DNA from: Thermogemmatispora carboxidivorans
GTDB lineage: Bacteria > Chloroflexota > Ktedonobacteria > Ktedonobacterales > Ktedonobacteraceae
Direction: 5' to 3'
Assembly: GCF_000702505.1 (NCBI RefSeq)
Contig: NZ_JNIM01000001.1
Location: 1,612,001 to 1,676,000 of the forward strand
Length of the DNA stretch: 64,000 nucleotides
The translations under genes and the position numbers were made by a program. The notes below the pieces were generated by a model. That model searched no databases. It was not told the DNA's origin and was given only the letters and a program-made list of their open reading frames with translations. Shown one piece after another: positions 44,511-52,832 of the stretch (position 1 is the stretch's first letter; every line of letters starts with the position of its first letter).

Positions 44511-45062
44511 TTACCATCCTCCTGATTCTGAGGGGTGGAAGTCCTCTGAAAGGAGGCTGGCCCTGATCAGGTGGGAGCTATGGAGATGACAGATGGCAAT
44601 AGCTGCTGCATCTGCGGCATCGTCAGGGCGAGGAACAGAGCGCAGATTGAGCAAAATGCGCACCATCTCCCCGACCTGGGCCTTGTCTGCGCTGCCGTAG
44701 CCGGTGACTGCTTGTTTCACCTGGCGTGGCGTATACTCTGCAATGGGCAGGCCGTGGTTTGCCAGGGCCAGCATGGCCACACCGCGTGCCTGGCCGACCA
44801 TCATCGCCGTGCGGGCGTTTTTGGCGAAGAAAAGCTCCTCCATAGCGGCCTCCGCTGGCTGATGAAGGCTAATGATCTCCCCCAGGCGCTCATAGATCTG
44901 CTGGAGGCGCTGGGGTAAGGGCATGCCAGCGGGCGTGGTAATGACATCGCAGGCGAGCAGGCTGAGCCTGTCGCCCTGGGCCGCTACGACGGCATATCCC
45001 ACAATCGCCGTCCCCGGATCGATGCCCAGGGCGACCCGCCGCGGTGGGGTCTTCTGAGTCAT
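44511..45062 (-). CDS. ruvC: Holliday junction endonuclease RuvC
   Basis: Cuts Holliday junctions symmetrically. The four acidic active-site residues are in GIDPGTAIVGYAV (Asp), AMEELFFAKN (Glu) and PDDAADAAAIAIC (two Asp). The 183-aa length is slightly long because of an extended C-terminus (SLLSEDFHPSESGGW). It is 93 bases after yebC and before ruvA, the common yebC-ruvC-ruvA order. Confidence 0.97.
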   Translation of the reverse strand: MTQKTPPRRVALGIDPGTAIVGYAVVAAQGDRLSLLACDVITTPAGMPLPQRLQQIYERLGEIISLHQPAEAAMEELFFAKNARTAMMVGQARGVAMLALANHGLPIAEYTPRQVKQAVTGYGSADKAQVGEMVRILLNLRSVPRPDDAADAAAIAICHLHSSHLIRASLLSEDFHPSESGGW

Positions 45063-45155
45063 AGGGATATGCCGCCTTCCTCGCTGGGCTTTCGGGGGGA
45101 GGACAGAGCGGCCACAAGGGTCGCTCTGGTCCCTGGTTTGCTGCCGCCACCCGCC

Positions 45156-45914
45156 CTACTCATAGGAGGCCACCAGTTCGTCAGGAATATCGGCATTGGA
45201 ATAGACGTACTGGACGTCGTCCAGGTCCTCCAGCTTCTCGACAAGCCGCATAAGCTGATGAGCAGTTCTGGCATCACGCAGCTCAACGCGGGTCTTGGGG
45301 ACCATCGTGCTCTCGGCTTTCAGAATCTTGTAATCCTTCTCCTGGAGGGCCTGGCGCACTTTCTCCAGGTTGGCCGGGGTCGTGTAGATTGTCAAGACCT
45401 GGTCCTCTGCTGAGGGTTCCGCATCTTCGGCGCCCAGATCAATAGCCTCCAATGAGACTTCATCGGGGTCATGCCCGTCGATGGCCACCTCAATGACCCC
45501 GCGCGATTCAAAGATCCAGGAGACGCTTCCCGTCTCGCCCAGGCTTCCACCGTTGCGGCTGAAAGCGTTGCGAATCTCCGCAACCGTGCGGTTGCGATTT
45601 TCGGTCATTGCCTCGATGAGGATCGCTGTTCCACCGGGGCCATAGCCCTCGTAGGTCACTTCTTCAAGGTTGCTGCCCTCTGCGCCGCCAAGTGCCCGCT
45701 TGATGGTGCGCTCGATGTTCTCCATCGGCATGTTAGCGTCGCGCGCGCGCTGGATGGCCATGCGCAGCCGCGCGTTGGCGGCGGGATCTCCGCTTCCTCC
45801 TTCGCGCACAGCAACTGCGATCTCGCGCCCGAGGCGCGTGAACAGTTGTCCTCTGCGCGCATCGTTCACGCTTTTAGCTCGGCGAATCTGTGCCCATTTC
45901 GAATGGCCTGACAT
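45156..45914 (-). CDS. yebC: YebC/PmpR family protein (probable transcription/translation factor)
   Basis: The start MSGHSKWAQIRRAKSVNDARRG and the middle ARDANMPMENIERTIKRALGG are diagnostic, as is GGTAILIEAMTENRNRTVAEIR. Family members regulate transcription, or ease translation of difficult stretches according to newer work on relatives. At 252 aa it is full length with all three domains. A minus-strand extended -10 (TGC TACAAT, 46017-46009) lies about 100 bases upstream, inside the end of the preceding hydrolase gene, and may give yebC-ruvC-ruvA its own start. Confidence 0.96.
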   Translation of the reverse strand: MSGHSKWAQIRRAKSVNDARRGQLFTRLGREIAVAVREGGSGDPAANARLRMAIQRARDANMPMENIERTIKRALGGAEGSNLEEVTYEGYGPGGTAILIEAMTENRNRTVAEIRNAFSRNGGSLGETGSVSWIFESRGVIEVAIDGHDPDEVSLEAIDLGAEDAEPSAEDQVLTIYTTPANLEKVRQALQEKDYKILKAESTMVPKTRVELRDARTAHQLMRLVEKLEDLDDVQYVYSNADIPDELVASYE

Positions 45915-45981
45915 ACCGTTGCCCCCTATTTATCGCAAATGCTCTGTATGAAGAAGGGCCGTTGTTGCCCTGCTTGCTCTA

Positions 45982-46749
45982 TTATTCGTGAGGGAAACCA
46001 CTGGCTGTATTGTAGCATGAACCAGGGGAAGGCGTCGAGGGGGCTGCTGTCAGCCAGGCAGCGATGGCGCGAGCCAGTTCCTCCGGTTGCTCCTGCATCA
46101 AGGCGTGACCGGCAGCAGGAATGATCTGCAGTGTCGACCCAGCGATATGGTCGTGAAGATACTGGCTGTATTTCACAGGTGTCATCTGATCTTCTGCCCC
46201 TACGACGATCAGGGTTGGGAGCTGGATCTCTCCCAGGCGGGCCATGCAATCGAAGGTATGGCAGGCCAGCAGGTCGCGGTAAAGCTGAGCTGCGCCGCTG
46301 ACTAGCTCTTGTTGAAAGCGGGTGCGCTGGCTCTCGCTGCTGGTTGGGACCAGGCTCCAGGTGGCCAGCGCCTGCAGTGCCTCAGAGGAGCCTGTCCGTG
46401 CGGCCTCCAGCAGATCGGCTCGTACGCGCAGACGGGCGCCCGTTCCGATCAAGATCAGTCCTGACAGCTCCTGACCATGTTCCAGGGCCAGGGTCAGGGC
46501 AATGGCTCCTCCCATCGAGTGCCCGGCGACGATCGGCCTCTGAAGCTGTAGTTCCTTGCTGACAATCTGCCAGGCAGCCTGAGCGTAGTCGCTCACACTC
46601 ACATCTGCCGCCAGCGTGTCCGCGCGCTGGCCGTGCCCCGGCAGGTCAATGGCGAAGGCAGGATACGTGCCGAGGTACCCTAGAAGAGCGCTCCAGCTGC
46701 GAGCGCTCCCTCCTGCGCCGTGGAGAAAGACAATCGGTTGCTGATCCAT
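45982..46749 (-). CDS. Alpha/beta hydrolase
   Basis: A 255-aa hydrolase with the complete triad: oxyanion start PIVFLHGAGGSARSW, nucleophile elbow VAGHSMGGAIALTLAL (Ser near 97), acid in VVGAEDQMTPVKYSQ and histidine in IIPAAGHALMQEQPEEL. Esterases, haloperoxidases and MenH-like enzymes share this pattern, so the substrate cannot be told. No strong ribosome site is visible before the ATG. It runs in the same direction as yebC, 67 bases ahead. Confidence 0.88.
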   Translation of the reverse strand: MDQQPIVFLHGAGGSARSWSALLGYLGTYPAFAIDLPGHGQRADTLAADVSVSDYAQAAWQIVSKELQLQRPIVAGHSMGGAIALTLALEHGQELSGLILIGTGARLRVRADLLEAARTGSSEALQALATWSLVPTSSESQRTRFQQELVSGAAQLYRDLLACHTFDCMARLGEIQLPTLIVVGAEDQMTPVKYSQYLHDHIAGSTLQIIPAAGHALMQEQPEELARAIAAWLTAAPSTPSPGSCYNTASGFPHE

Positions 46750-46928
46750 CTCTGGGCTTGCTCCTCTTCTGAATGTTCTCCTGTGTCGTCTTCAGGGACG
46801 CTCCTTGTCTGCTTGCATCTGGCCGCTGTCTTAGGCTATCCTTGCAGAGACGGCAAGAGCGCTGCTAGCTCAGCGATGCTCTCATAGGAAGCATACAACA
46901 TTGAGAGCGAGGATGGCGTATTACTCTC

Positions 46929-47357
46929 ATGAATGGTACAGATCACGAGGAGTCTAAGGGGCAGGGAAAGAGGGGCCTGACCAGGGCCAGCAGACAGCGT
47001 GCGCTTGGCCGAGCTGGCGAGCGCCTTGCTGCTGCTACCCTGCATCAGCAGGGCTATCATATTCACGAGCGTAACTTTCGCTGCCGGGCTGGAGAGGTCG
47101 ACCTTGTCGCCAGCGACGGCGAGGAGCTAGTCTTTGTTGAGGTGAAGACGCGCCGCGGCAGGAGCTGGGGCCGCCCCGAAGAGGCGCTGACACCGCGCAA
47201 GCGCCGCAAGCTGATTGAGGTGGCCTCTTACTACCTTGAGCAGCACGAGGCCTACGGGCGCCCCTGGCGCATTGATGTGGTGGCCATTCAGCTCAACAGC
47301 ATGGGTCGACTGGAAGCCGTGCGTATCTATCGCAGTGCAGTCGAGGACGAGGCCTAG
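46929..47357 (+). CDS. YraN/UPF0102 family nuclease-fold protein
   Basis: The family signature is clear: GRAGERLAAATLHQQGYHIHERNFRCRAGEVDLVA, with the restriction-endonuclease-like catalytic set E (GEVDLV), D and ExK (ELVFVEVKTRRG). The role is not established; it often lies near ruv or rnh genes. The first 25 residues are polar and extra, and no ribosome site is seen before ATG 46929, so the true start could be farther in. It diverges from the hydrolase. Confidence 0.88.
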   Translation: MNGTDHEESKGQGKRGLTRASRQRALGRAGERLAAATLHQQGYHIHERNFRCRAGEVDLVASDGEELVFVEVKTRRGRSWGRPEEALTPRKRRKLIEVASYYLEQHEAYGRPWRIDVVAIQLNSMGRLEAVRIYRSAVEDEA

Positions 47358-47484
47358 CGGCACCCTGTGCAGGATCTCCTGATGGCGGCCTGAGCACCTG
47401 GCCCACTTAACGATCAGGGCGGTCAGTCAGGAGGCCTCGCTGTTCTCAGCTCACCAGACTAACTCAAGGGAAGGAGCACCAACG

Positions 47485-47988
47485 ATGGCGGACTTTGTTG
47501 AGTCGGCAAAACATCTTGTCTCGGCGGCTGTCAGCCGGACTACCTGGGAAGCCCAGAAACAGCTGCGTATTCGCAACAAGCAGGGGGAGATTGATCAGCT
47601 GCTCAAGCAGCGTCAGCTTCTGCTGGAAGAGCTTGCCACAGCGGCTATGACCCTCTATCAGCAGGGGGCGCTCTCTCAGCCACAATTAGCGCGCGTTTGT
47701 GCCGGTATTCTGGAGCTAGATGCAGATTTGCGCAATCGAGAGCAACAGCTTCAAGAGATCAAGAATGAGACCTATCAGCCAGAGCAGTTTGCTCCGCAGC
47801 CACCGCGCGATTATACGCCACCACCGGTGGCTCCCACTGCTCCGACAACGCAGCAGGCCCCAGGAACAGGGGGGGCCAGTACCGGTGGAACCCCGCGGGC
47901 AGCGGATAAGGTACCCTGCCCTCACTGTGGCCAGCTCGTCCGTGTGCGGGCGCTCTATTGCTCTAACTGCGGGAAGAAAATCGGCTGA
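47485..47988 (+). CDS. Coiled-coil protein with C-terminal zinc ribbon (167 aa)
   Basis: The N-terminal 85 residues form a helical coiled coil (IRNKQGEIDQLLKQRQLLLEEL), followed by a Pro/Thr/Gln/Gly linker (PPPVAPTAPTTQQAPGTGG) and a zinc ribbon, VPCPHCGQLVR...LYCSNCGKKIG, with two CxxC knuckles. AAGGAG lies 11 bases before the ATG. Such proteins are common in Gram-positives and Chloroflexota, with no fixed role. It lies ahead of the t6A genes but those have their own promoter. Confidence 0.75.
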   Translation: MADFVESAKHLVSAAVSRTTWEAQKQLRIRNKQGEIDQLLKQRQLLLEELATAAMTLYQQGALSQPQLARVCAGILELDADLRNREQQLQEIKNETYQPEQFAPQPPRDYTPPPVAPTAPTTQQAPGTGGASTGGTPRAADKVPCPHCGQLVRVRALYCSNCGKKIG

Positions 47989-48007
47989 GGCGAAGCAGGG
48001 AAGACTG

Positions 48008-48016
48008 TGTTATAAT
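48008..48016 (+). promoter_or_regulatory. Extended -10 promoter before tsaE
   Basis: TGT directly followed by TATAAT (48011-48016), a perfect extended -10; no -35 is obvious. It lies 72 bases before the tsaE start. Confidence 0.55.
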
Positions 48017-48087
48017 AATGTGAGGCTCTCTGGAAAGGCTCAAGAGATACTTGAGCCACGGCTATAGCAGGGGAGAAGGAAGACGGC

Positions 48088-48645
48088 GTGACTGGTGCTT
48101 CTCAAGACGAGGTGAGCTGCACCCTTGATGTGATCAGCCATAGTGCGGCCCAAACCCAGCGGCTTGGTATGCGTTTAGGCGAGCTGCTGCGCGGGGGCGA
48201 GCTCATCCTGCTGGCTGGCCAACTGGGGACGGGGAAGACCACCTTTACCCAAGGTCTGGCTCAGGGTCTGGATATTACCGCGGTGGTCAGCAGCCCCACA
48301 TTTACACTCCTGAAGGAGTACCGCGGCCAACCACGCGGGAGCGGAGACGGGCAGGCGGCGCGCTCCAGAGGTTTGGCGCTCTATCATTTTGATCTCTATC
48401 GCCTGGAGCATCCGGAAGAGATACTCGATCTGGGCTTCGAAGATTACTTTTCTCACCCGGCAGGCGTCTGTGTAGTGGAGTGGGCTGATAAGGCCCCAAC
48501 GCTCTGGTCTGGCGAGTATCTCCGCATCCGTCTGAAGTCGCTCAGCGAGACGAAGCGGGCGCTCCTCTTCGAGGCCGTTGGATCGTATTATTGTGAGCTG
48601 CTACAGCAATTCCAGAAAAATACCTATGCTGCTCTTGGCAATTGA
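48088..48645 (+). CDS. tsaE: tRNA t6A biosynthesis ATPase TsaE
   Basis: ATPase partner of the TsaB-TsaD complex that makes N6-threonylcarbamoyladenosine at position 37 of ANN-decoding tRNAs. Walker A is AGQLGTGKTTFTQGLA; SSPTFTLLKEY and the Walker B-like HFDLYRLEHPEEILDLGFEDY and CVVEWADKAP are family features. A 20-residue Gly/Arg-rich insertion (RGQPRGSGDGQAARSRG) lengthens it to 185 aa. The start is GTG 48088 after GGAGAAGGAAG. tsaB starts inside its last codons. Confidence 0.95.
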   Translation: MTGASQDEVSCTLDVISHSAAQTQRLGMRLGELLRGGELILLAGQLGTGKTTFTQGLAQGLDITAVVSSPTFTLLKEYRGQPRGSGDGQAARSRGLALYHFDLYRLEHPEEILDLGFEDYFSHPAGVCVVEWADKAPTLWSGEYLRIRLKSLSETKRALLFEAVGSYYCELLQQFQKNTYAALGN

Positions 48646-49459
48646 TTCCTCTACGCGCCAGGCGAGTCTGGCCCTTTGCTCGGAGGAGACCCTCTACGCG
48701 GAGGAGACCTGGCTTGTCGAGAATAATCATAGTGTTGAGCTGTTGCCCGCGATCCGCCGCTTACTGGACAGCCGAAACTGGTGTCCGGCGGATCTCTCTG
48801 CCCTGGCGGTGGCGTTAGGCCCAGGCTCCTTTAATGGCGTGCGGGTGGGGCTGGCCACCGCTCGTAGCCTGGCCTTCGCTCTAGAGAAGCCGCTGGTTGG
48901 GGTGGGCACCCTGGATATCATCGCTGCTCAGCAGCATCGCTGGTCAGGGCCGATCTGCGCTGTGCTGGAGGCAGGACGCTCCGAACTGTATGCCGCCTGC
49001 TATCTCAGTACGGAAAGCAGAGATGAGCAGGGGCGCCTTACGCAGGACCTGCAGCGACTTGGTGACTATGTCCTGCTGCCTCCCCAGCAGCTCGTGACCT
49101 ATCTCAAAGAGCTGGCGACGACGTCCCTGGCGGTGCCGGGCCGACGTGAGCTTCCTCCTTTTCTCTTCTGTGGGGAACTAAAAGCGGCCACCTGCGCGAT
49201 CCTGCGCTCCTCTCTGCCAGAGGCTGCCTTCGCTGAGCCGTTGCTGGCCACGAGAAGGGCTGCAACCCTGGCCGCGCTTGCCTGGCCGCGCCTCGTGCGT
49301 GGCGAGCGTGATGATCCTTTGCGCCTGGAGCCGCTCTACTTACGCCCTCCTGCCATTACGGCCAGTGCGCGTAAGCAACCGCTGCTGAACGCGGTGGATC
49401 AGCCGCGCTCACTACCTCAAAGCGAGACGGAGAGGGAAGAACGTGCGTTACATCATTGA
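48626..49459 (+). CDS. tsaB: tRNA t6A biosynthesis scaffold TsaB
   Basis: An ASKHA-fold paralogue of TsaD that dimerises with it. The N-terminus MLLLAIDSSTRQASLALCS and LSALAVALGPGSFNGVRVGLATARSLAF are diagnostic. At 277 aa it includes a Ser/Glu-rich end. ATG 48626 lies 20 bases before the tsaE stop, so translation is coupled; no independent ribosome site is strong. rimI starts before it ends. Confidence 0.93.
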   Translation: MLLLAIDSSTRQASLALCSEETLYAEETWLVENNHSVELLPAIRRLLDSRNWCPADLSALAVALGPGSFNGVRVGLATARSLAFALEKPLVGVGTLDIIAAQQHRWSGPICAVLEAGRSELYAACYLSTESRDEQGRLTQDLQRLGDYVLLPPQQLVTYLKELATTSLAVPGRRELPPFLFCGELKAATCAILRSSLPEAAFAEPLLATRRAATLAALAWPRLVRGERDDPLRLEPLYLRPPAITASARKQPLLNAVDQPRSLPQSETEREERALHH

Positions 49460-50078
49460 ACGCATGACGTTGTCAGACGTGCCTCGGGTCATCGAGATTG
49501 AACGTCTGGCCTATCCATCGACCTGGCCTCCTAGCGCCTATCGCAAGGAACTGCAAGATAACCGCTGGGCGCACTATATTGTTCTGCGGGACAAAAAGAT
49601 TCTAGAGGAGCACGTGGAGCCTTCTGCCTCTGAGGCTGAGAGACCCAGGCGCTTCTTCCCTCTGTCGCTGTTGCCGGGCCGCTTGTCGACGGCGACATCC
49701 TCGCCGCAGCTTGCCTCGATCATTGGCTTTGCCGGCCTGTGGCTCATGGTCGACGAGGCGCATATCACGACCATTGCCCTGCATCCTGACTATCGTCGTC
49801 AGGGACTCGGCGAGTTCTTGCTCATCAGTCTGATCGATATTGCTTATACCATCGGCGCCAGATGGGTCACACTTGAGGTCCGTGTCTCCAACTACGTTGC
49901 GCAGAATCTTTATCGTAAGTACGGCTTCCGTGAGGCTGGCCTGCGCCACCGCTACTACAGCGATAATCAAGAGGACGCCCTGATCATGTGGACCGACGAG
50001 ATCCACAGTCCGGCCTATCGCCAGAAATTTCAGGAGCAGAAGGCCGCACTGCTGCGGAAGCTGGAAGCTCAGGGCTAA
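49443..50078 (+). CDS. rimI: RimI-type GNAT N-acetyltransferase
   Basis: Acetylates N-terminal alanine of a ribosomal protein in E. coli; here at least a GNAT acetyltransferase in the usual tsaB-rimI-tsaD order. It shows the acetyl-CoA loop LHPDYRRQGLGEFLL, VTLEVRVSNYVAQNLYRKYGF and RHRYYSDNQEDALIM. An insertion of about 40 residues (EEHVEPSASEAERPRRFFPL region) lies after the second strand, making 211 aa against about 150 normally. The start is GTG 49443, preceded by GAGAGGGAAG and overlapping tsaB by 17 bases. Confidence 0.92.
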   Translation: MRYIIERMTLSDVPRVIEIERLAYPSTWPPSAYRKELQDNRWAHYIVLRDKKILEEHVEPSASEAERPRRFFPLSLLPGRLSTATSSPQLASIIGFAGLWLMVDEAHITTIALHPDYRRQGLGEFLLISLIDIAYTIGARWVTLEVRVSNYVAQNLYRKYGFREAGLRHRYYSDNQEDALIMWTDEIHSPAYRQKFQEQKAALLRKLEAQG

Positions 50079-50264
50079 GAGAGAGTACCCTGCCCCAATC
50101 CAACCGGTCTAGCCTCCGACGATGGCTGCTGCCCTCAACCGCTTTTGGCTGGTCAGCACCCGCCGTTCTGCCGGACAGGAGAACGGGACCGCCCCGAGAT
50201 GCTGGTCAGAGAGAGGTGCCTTCCAGCTATGCAGCTTTTCATTGGATGAGAAAGGGGGTGAACT

Positions 50265-51443
50265 ATGCTCGTTCTGGGAATCGAAAGCTCTTGTGATGAA
50301 ACCGGGGCTGCCATTATCAAAGATGGCCGCTATGTACTGGCTAATGTGGTTGCCTCGCAGACGGAGATTCATGAGCGCTACGGGGGAGTGGTGCCAGAGG
50401 TCGCCTCGCGGCAGCAGCTGGCTGCTGTCTTGCCGGTCATCGAGACCGCTCTCCAGCAGGCTCACTGTTGCTGGGAAGACATCGATGCTGTAGCTGCTAC
50501 CTATGGTCCCGGTCTGGCCGGCTCGTTGCTCGTTGGCCTGACAGTTGGTAAGAGCCTGGCTCTGGCTCGTGATCTGCCCTTTCTTGGGGTCAACCATCTG
50601 GAGGCCCATATCTACGCCAACTGGCTGCGGCTGGCGCCGGACGCTGACCTCCAGATCGACGCGAGCGAGGCAGAAAGTGCCTATCTGCCTGGTGATCCGC
50701 TCTTCCCTCTGATCTGTCTGGTCGTTTCCGGCGCTCATAGTGAGCTGGTCCTCATGCGCGACCATACCGACTATCTCCTGCTGGGACGGACGCGTGATGA
50801 TGCGGCGGGTGAAGCCTTTGATAAGGTGGCGCGCATCCTGGGACTCGGCTATCCCGGTGGTCCGGCCATTCAGCAGGCCGCGCGCCTGGCGGAAGAGGAG
50901 CTACGTCAGCAGCGCCTGCCGGTGCGCAATCCTTATCGGCTGCCGCGAGCCTGGCTACGAGGAACCTATGACTTCAGCTTCAGCGGACTGAAAACCGCCA
51001 TGCTCCACCTGGCCGAAGGACTGGTTGCGGATCAGCAGCCAGGTCGCCCATTGCCCAGTGGAGGGCGCCAGGTGAGTCGCTACACCGCGATGGGAAGCGA
51101 AGCCGCCAAGCGGGGTCAAGTCCATATTGGTCTGCTGGCGGCAGGCTTCCAGGAAGCCATCGTCGACGTGTTGGCAGTCAAGACGCGCATGGCCGCCCAG
51201 GAGTATCACGTGCGGCAGGTGCTGCTGGCCGGTGGCGTGGCGGCCAATGTCGCCTTGCGTGCACGTCTGGAGGAAGAGCTAACGCCGCTGGGCGTCCAGT
51301 TACAGTATCCTCCGATTGCATTCTGTACGGACAATGCGGCAATGGTAGCAGCTGCGGCCTTCTTCCATCTCCTGCGCGGCGAGCGGCATGATCTTGATCT
51401 GGACGTAGAGCCGAACTTAAGCCTGCCTTTCCGTCAGGAGTAA
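50265..51443 (+). CDS. tsaD: tRNA t6A synthase TsaD (Gcp/Kae1)
   Basis: Transfers the threonylcarbamoyl group to A37 of tRNA. The start MLVLGIESSCDETGAAII, AVAATYGPGLAGSLLVGL and the metal motif NHLEAHIYANW (the two His) are intact, as is DDAAGEAFDKVARILGLGYPGGP. At 392 aa it is a little longer than usual because of an insertion (DADLQIDASEAESAYL) after the metal motif and another near 255. AAAGGGGGTG lies just before ATG 50265. Confidence 0.96.
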   Translation: MLVLGIESSCDETGAAIIKDGRYVLANVVASQTEIHERYGGVVPEVASRQQLAAVLPVIETALQQAHCCWEDIDAVAATYGPGLAGSLLVGLTVGKSLALARDLPFLGVNHLEAHIYANWLRLAPDADLQIDASEAESAYLPGDPLFPLICLVVSGAHSELVLMRDHTDYLLLGRTRDDAAGEAFDKVARILGLGYPGGPAIQQAARLAEEELRQQRLPVRNPYRLPRAWLRGTYDFSFSGLKTAMLHLAEGLVADQQPGRPLPSGGRQVSRYTAMGSEAAKRGQVHIGLLAAGFQEAIVDVLAVKTRMAAQEYHVRQVLLAGGVAANVALRARLEEELTPLGVQLQYPPIAFCTDNAAMVAAAAFFHLLRGERHDLDLDVEPNLSLPFRQE

Positions 51444-51600
51444 GGGGGAGGAGAAGGACGGGAGCAGGGGGCGTGGAGCGAGAGCGACGAACATGCTCTG
51501 CTCAAAGGGCCGTCCCACGCTCACGTTGACGATCAGCGAGCGGTATGAAACAGGCTGTGCCGCCTGTTGCTGCCGTTCTGTTTGTATTGAGGAGAGAACT

Positions 51601-52644
51601 ATGGCCAAGAATCACGCGGGGCATCCGGCAACCTATGCTCTTGGCATCGACCTGGGAGGCACCAAGACGCTGGCGGCAGTCATCGATGTCTCTACTGGCG
51701 CAGTGATCGCCTCGGCGCGCAAGCGTACAAAAGCAGAACGAGGGCAAGACTTCGTCGCCCGCCGGCTGGTAGAGGTAGCCCACGCTGCTCTCGAGGCCGC
51801 TGATCTGCGCAACGGGCGCGAGTTGCTCGCCGTAGGCATCGGCGCCGCCGGCCAGATTGATCGTCAGACCGGCGTGATTCTGGAGGCGCCCAATCTCGGC
51901 GTGCGCGATATGCCAGTGGCGGCTCTGCTCAGCGCCGAATTTGAACGCCCGGTTGCTGTTGGCAATGATGTGGAGGTTGCTGCTCTTGGCGAGTATCTCC
52001 ACGGGGCCGGGCGTACCTACAAGAACTTTGTCTGCGTCTTTATCGGAACCGGCATTGGCGCAGGGATTCTGCAAAACGGGCGGCTCTATACGGGCCTCTC
52101 CGGCACTGCTGGCGAGATTGGCCATATCACGGTGGAGGCCAGCGGACGCATCTGTAGCTGTGGTGCGCGTGGCTGTCTGGAGGCCTATGCCTCACGCACG
52201 GCCATCACGCGGGCTATTCTGGCTGAGATCCATCATGGCCGCAAATCCGTGCTGGCCGACGAGGCCCTGCTCCAGCTCAAGGGCGGCGAAACTATCATCC
52301 GCTCGGGATTGTTGGCCAGCGCGATCCAGCAGAACGATGAGCTAGTGATCGAAGTTGTCAGCGAAGCCGCGGACTATCTGGGGTATGGTCTGGCTTCGAT
52401 CATCAATTTTTACAATCCCGAGGCCATTATCCTGGGAGGAGGCGTCATCGAAGCCATTGACCTGCTCTTTGAGCGTGCCGTACGGCGTGCACGCACCGTG
52501 GCGCTGTCCCTTCCTGCTCGCCAGACGCCCATCGTACGCACCCGCCTGGGCGACTTCTCGGGCGTCGTGGGGGCCGCCTGCCTGGCGGCGGAGGCGGTGG
52601 GCTACCGTCTCCGTGAGAGCGAAGAGCAGGCAGCCGAAGAATAA
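51601..52644 (+). CDS. ROK family sugar kinase (glucokinase-like)
   Basis: The phosphate loop is LGIDLGGTKTLAAVID and the second is VFIGTGIGAGIL. The ROK zinc motif, GHITVEASGRICSCGARGCLE, has His and three Cys with the following Glu-His-like site. At 347 aa with no N-terminal helix-turn-helix it is a kinase, not a repressor. Glucose is the commonest substrate of this subgroup; N-acetylmannosamine or fructose are possible. GAGGAGAG precedes ATG 51601. Confidence 0.9.
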   Translation: MAKNHAGHPATYALGIDLGGTKTLAAVIDVSTGAVIASARKRTKAERGQDFVARRLVEVAHAALEAADLRNGRELLAVGIGAAGQIDRQTGVILEAPNLGVRDMPVAALLSAEFERPVAVGNDVEVAALGEYLHGAGRTYKNFVCVFIGTGIGAGILQNGRLYTGLSGTAGEIGHITVEASGRICSCGARGCLEAYASRTAITRAILAEIHHGRKSVLADEALLQLKGGETIIRSGLLASAIQQNDELVIEVVSEAADYLGYGLASIINFYNPEAIILGGGVIEAIDLLFERAVRRARTVALSLPARQTPIVRTRLGDFSGVVGAACLAAEAVGYRLRESEEQAAEE

Positions 52645-52645
52645 A

Positions 52646-52686
52646 GATCAGCCAGGCGGAGCGTCTCCTCCTCCGCCCGGCTGGTC
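52646..52686. terminator. Convergent terminator between the ROK kinase and metG
   Basis: Arms GATCAGCCAGGCGGAG (52646-52661) and CTCCGCCCGGCTGGTC (52671-52686) pair along 16 positions with one mismatch and one G-T pair. On the minus strand CTTTATTCTT follows, so it should stop metG transcripts; on the plus strand there is no T-run. Confidence 0.6.
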
Positions 52687-52832
52687 TGGTATCTGGAGAG
52701 AAGAGACTCTCCCCATCCGTGCTGTTGGGCTGTAGTATTCTTTTCCTCTGCTGACGGGTTTGCTCTCTTTTGCTGCTCCTGGACCGCCTGCTCTCCACGG
52801 AGAGAGGAGGATCGTTCGCCTGCGGCAATGAC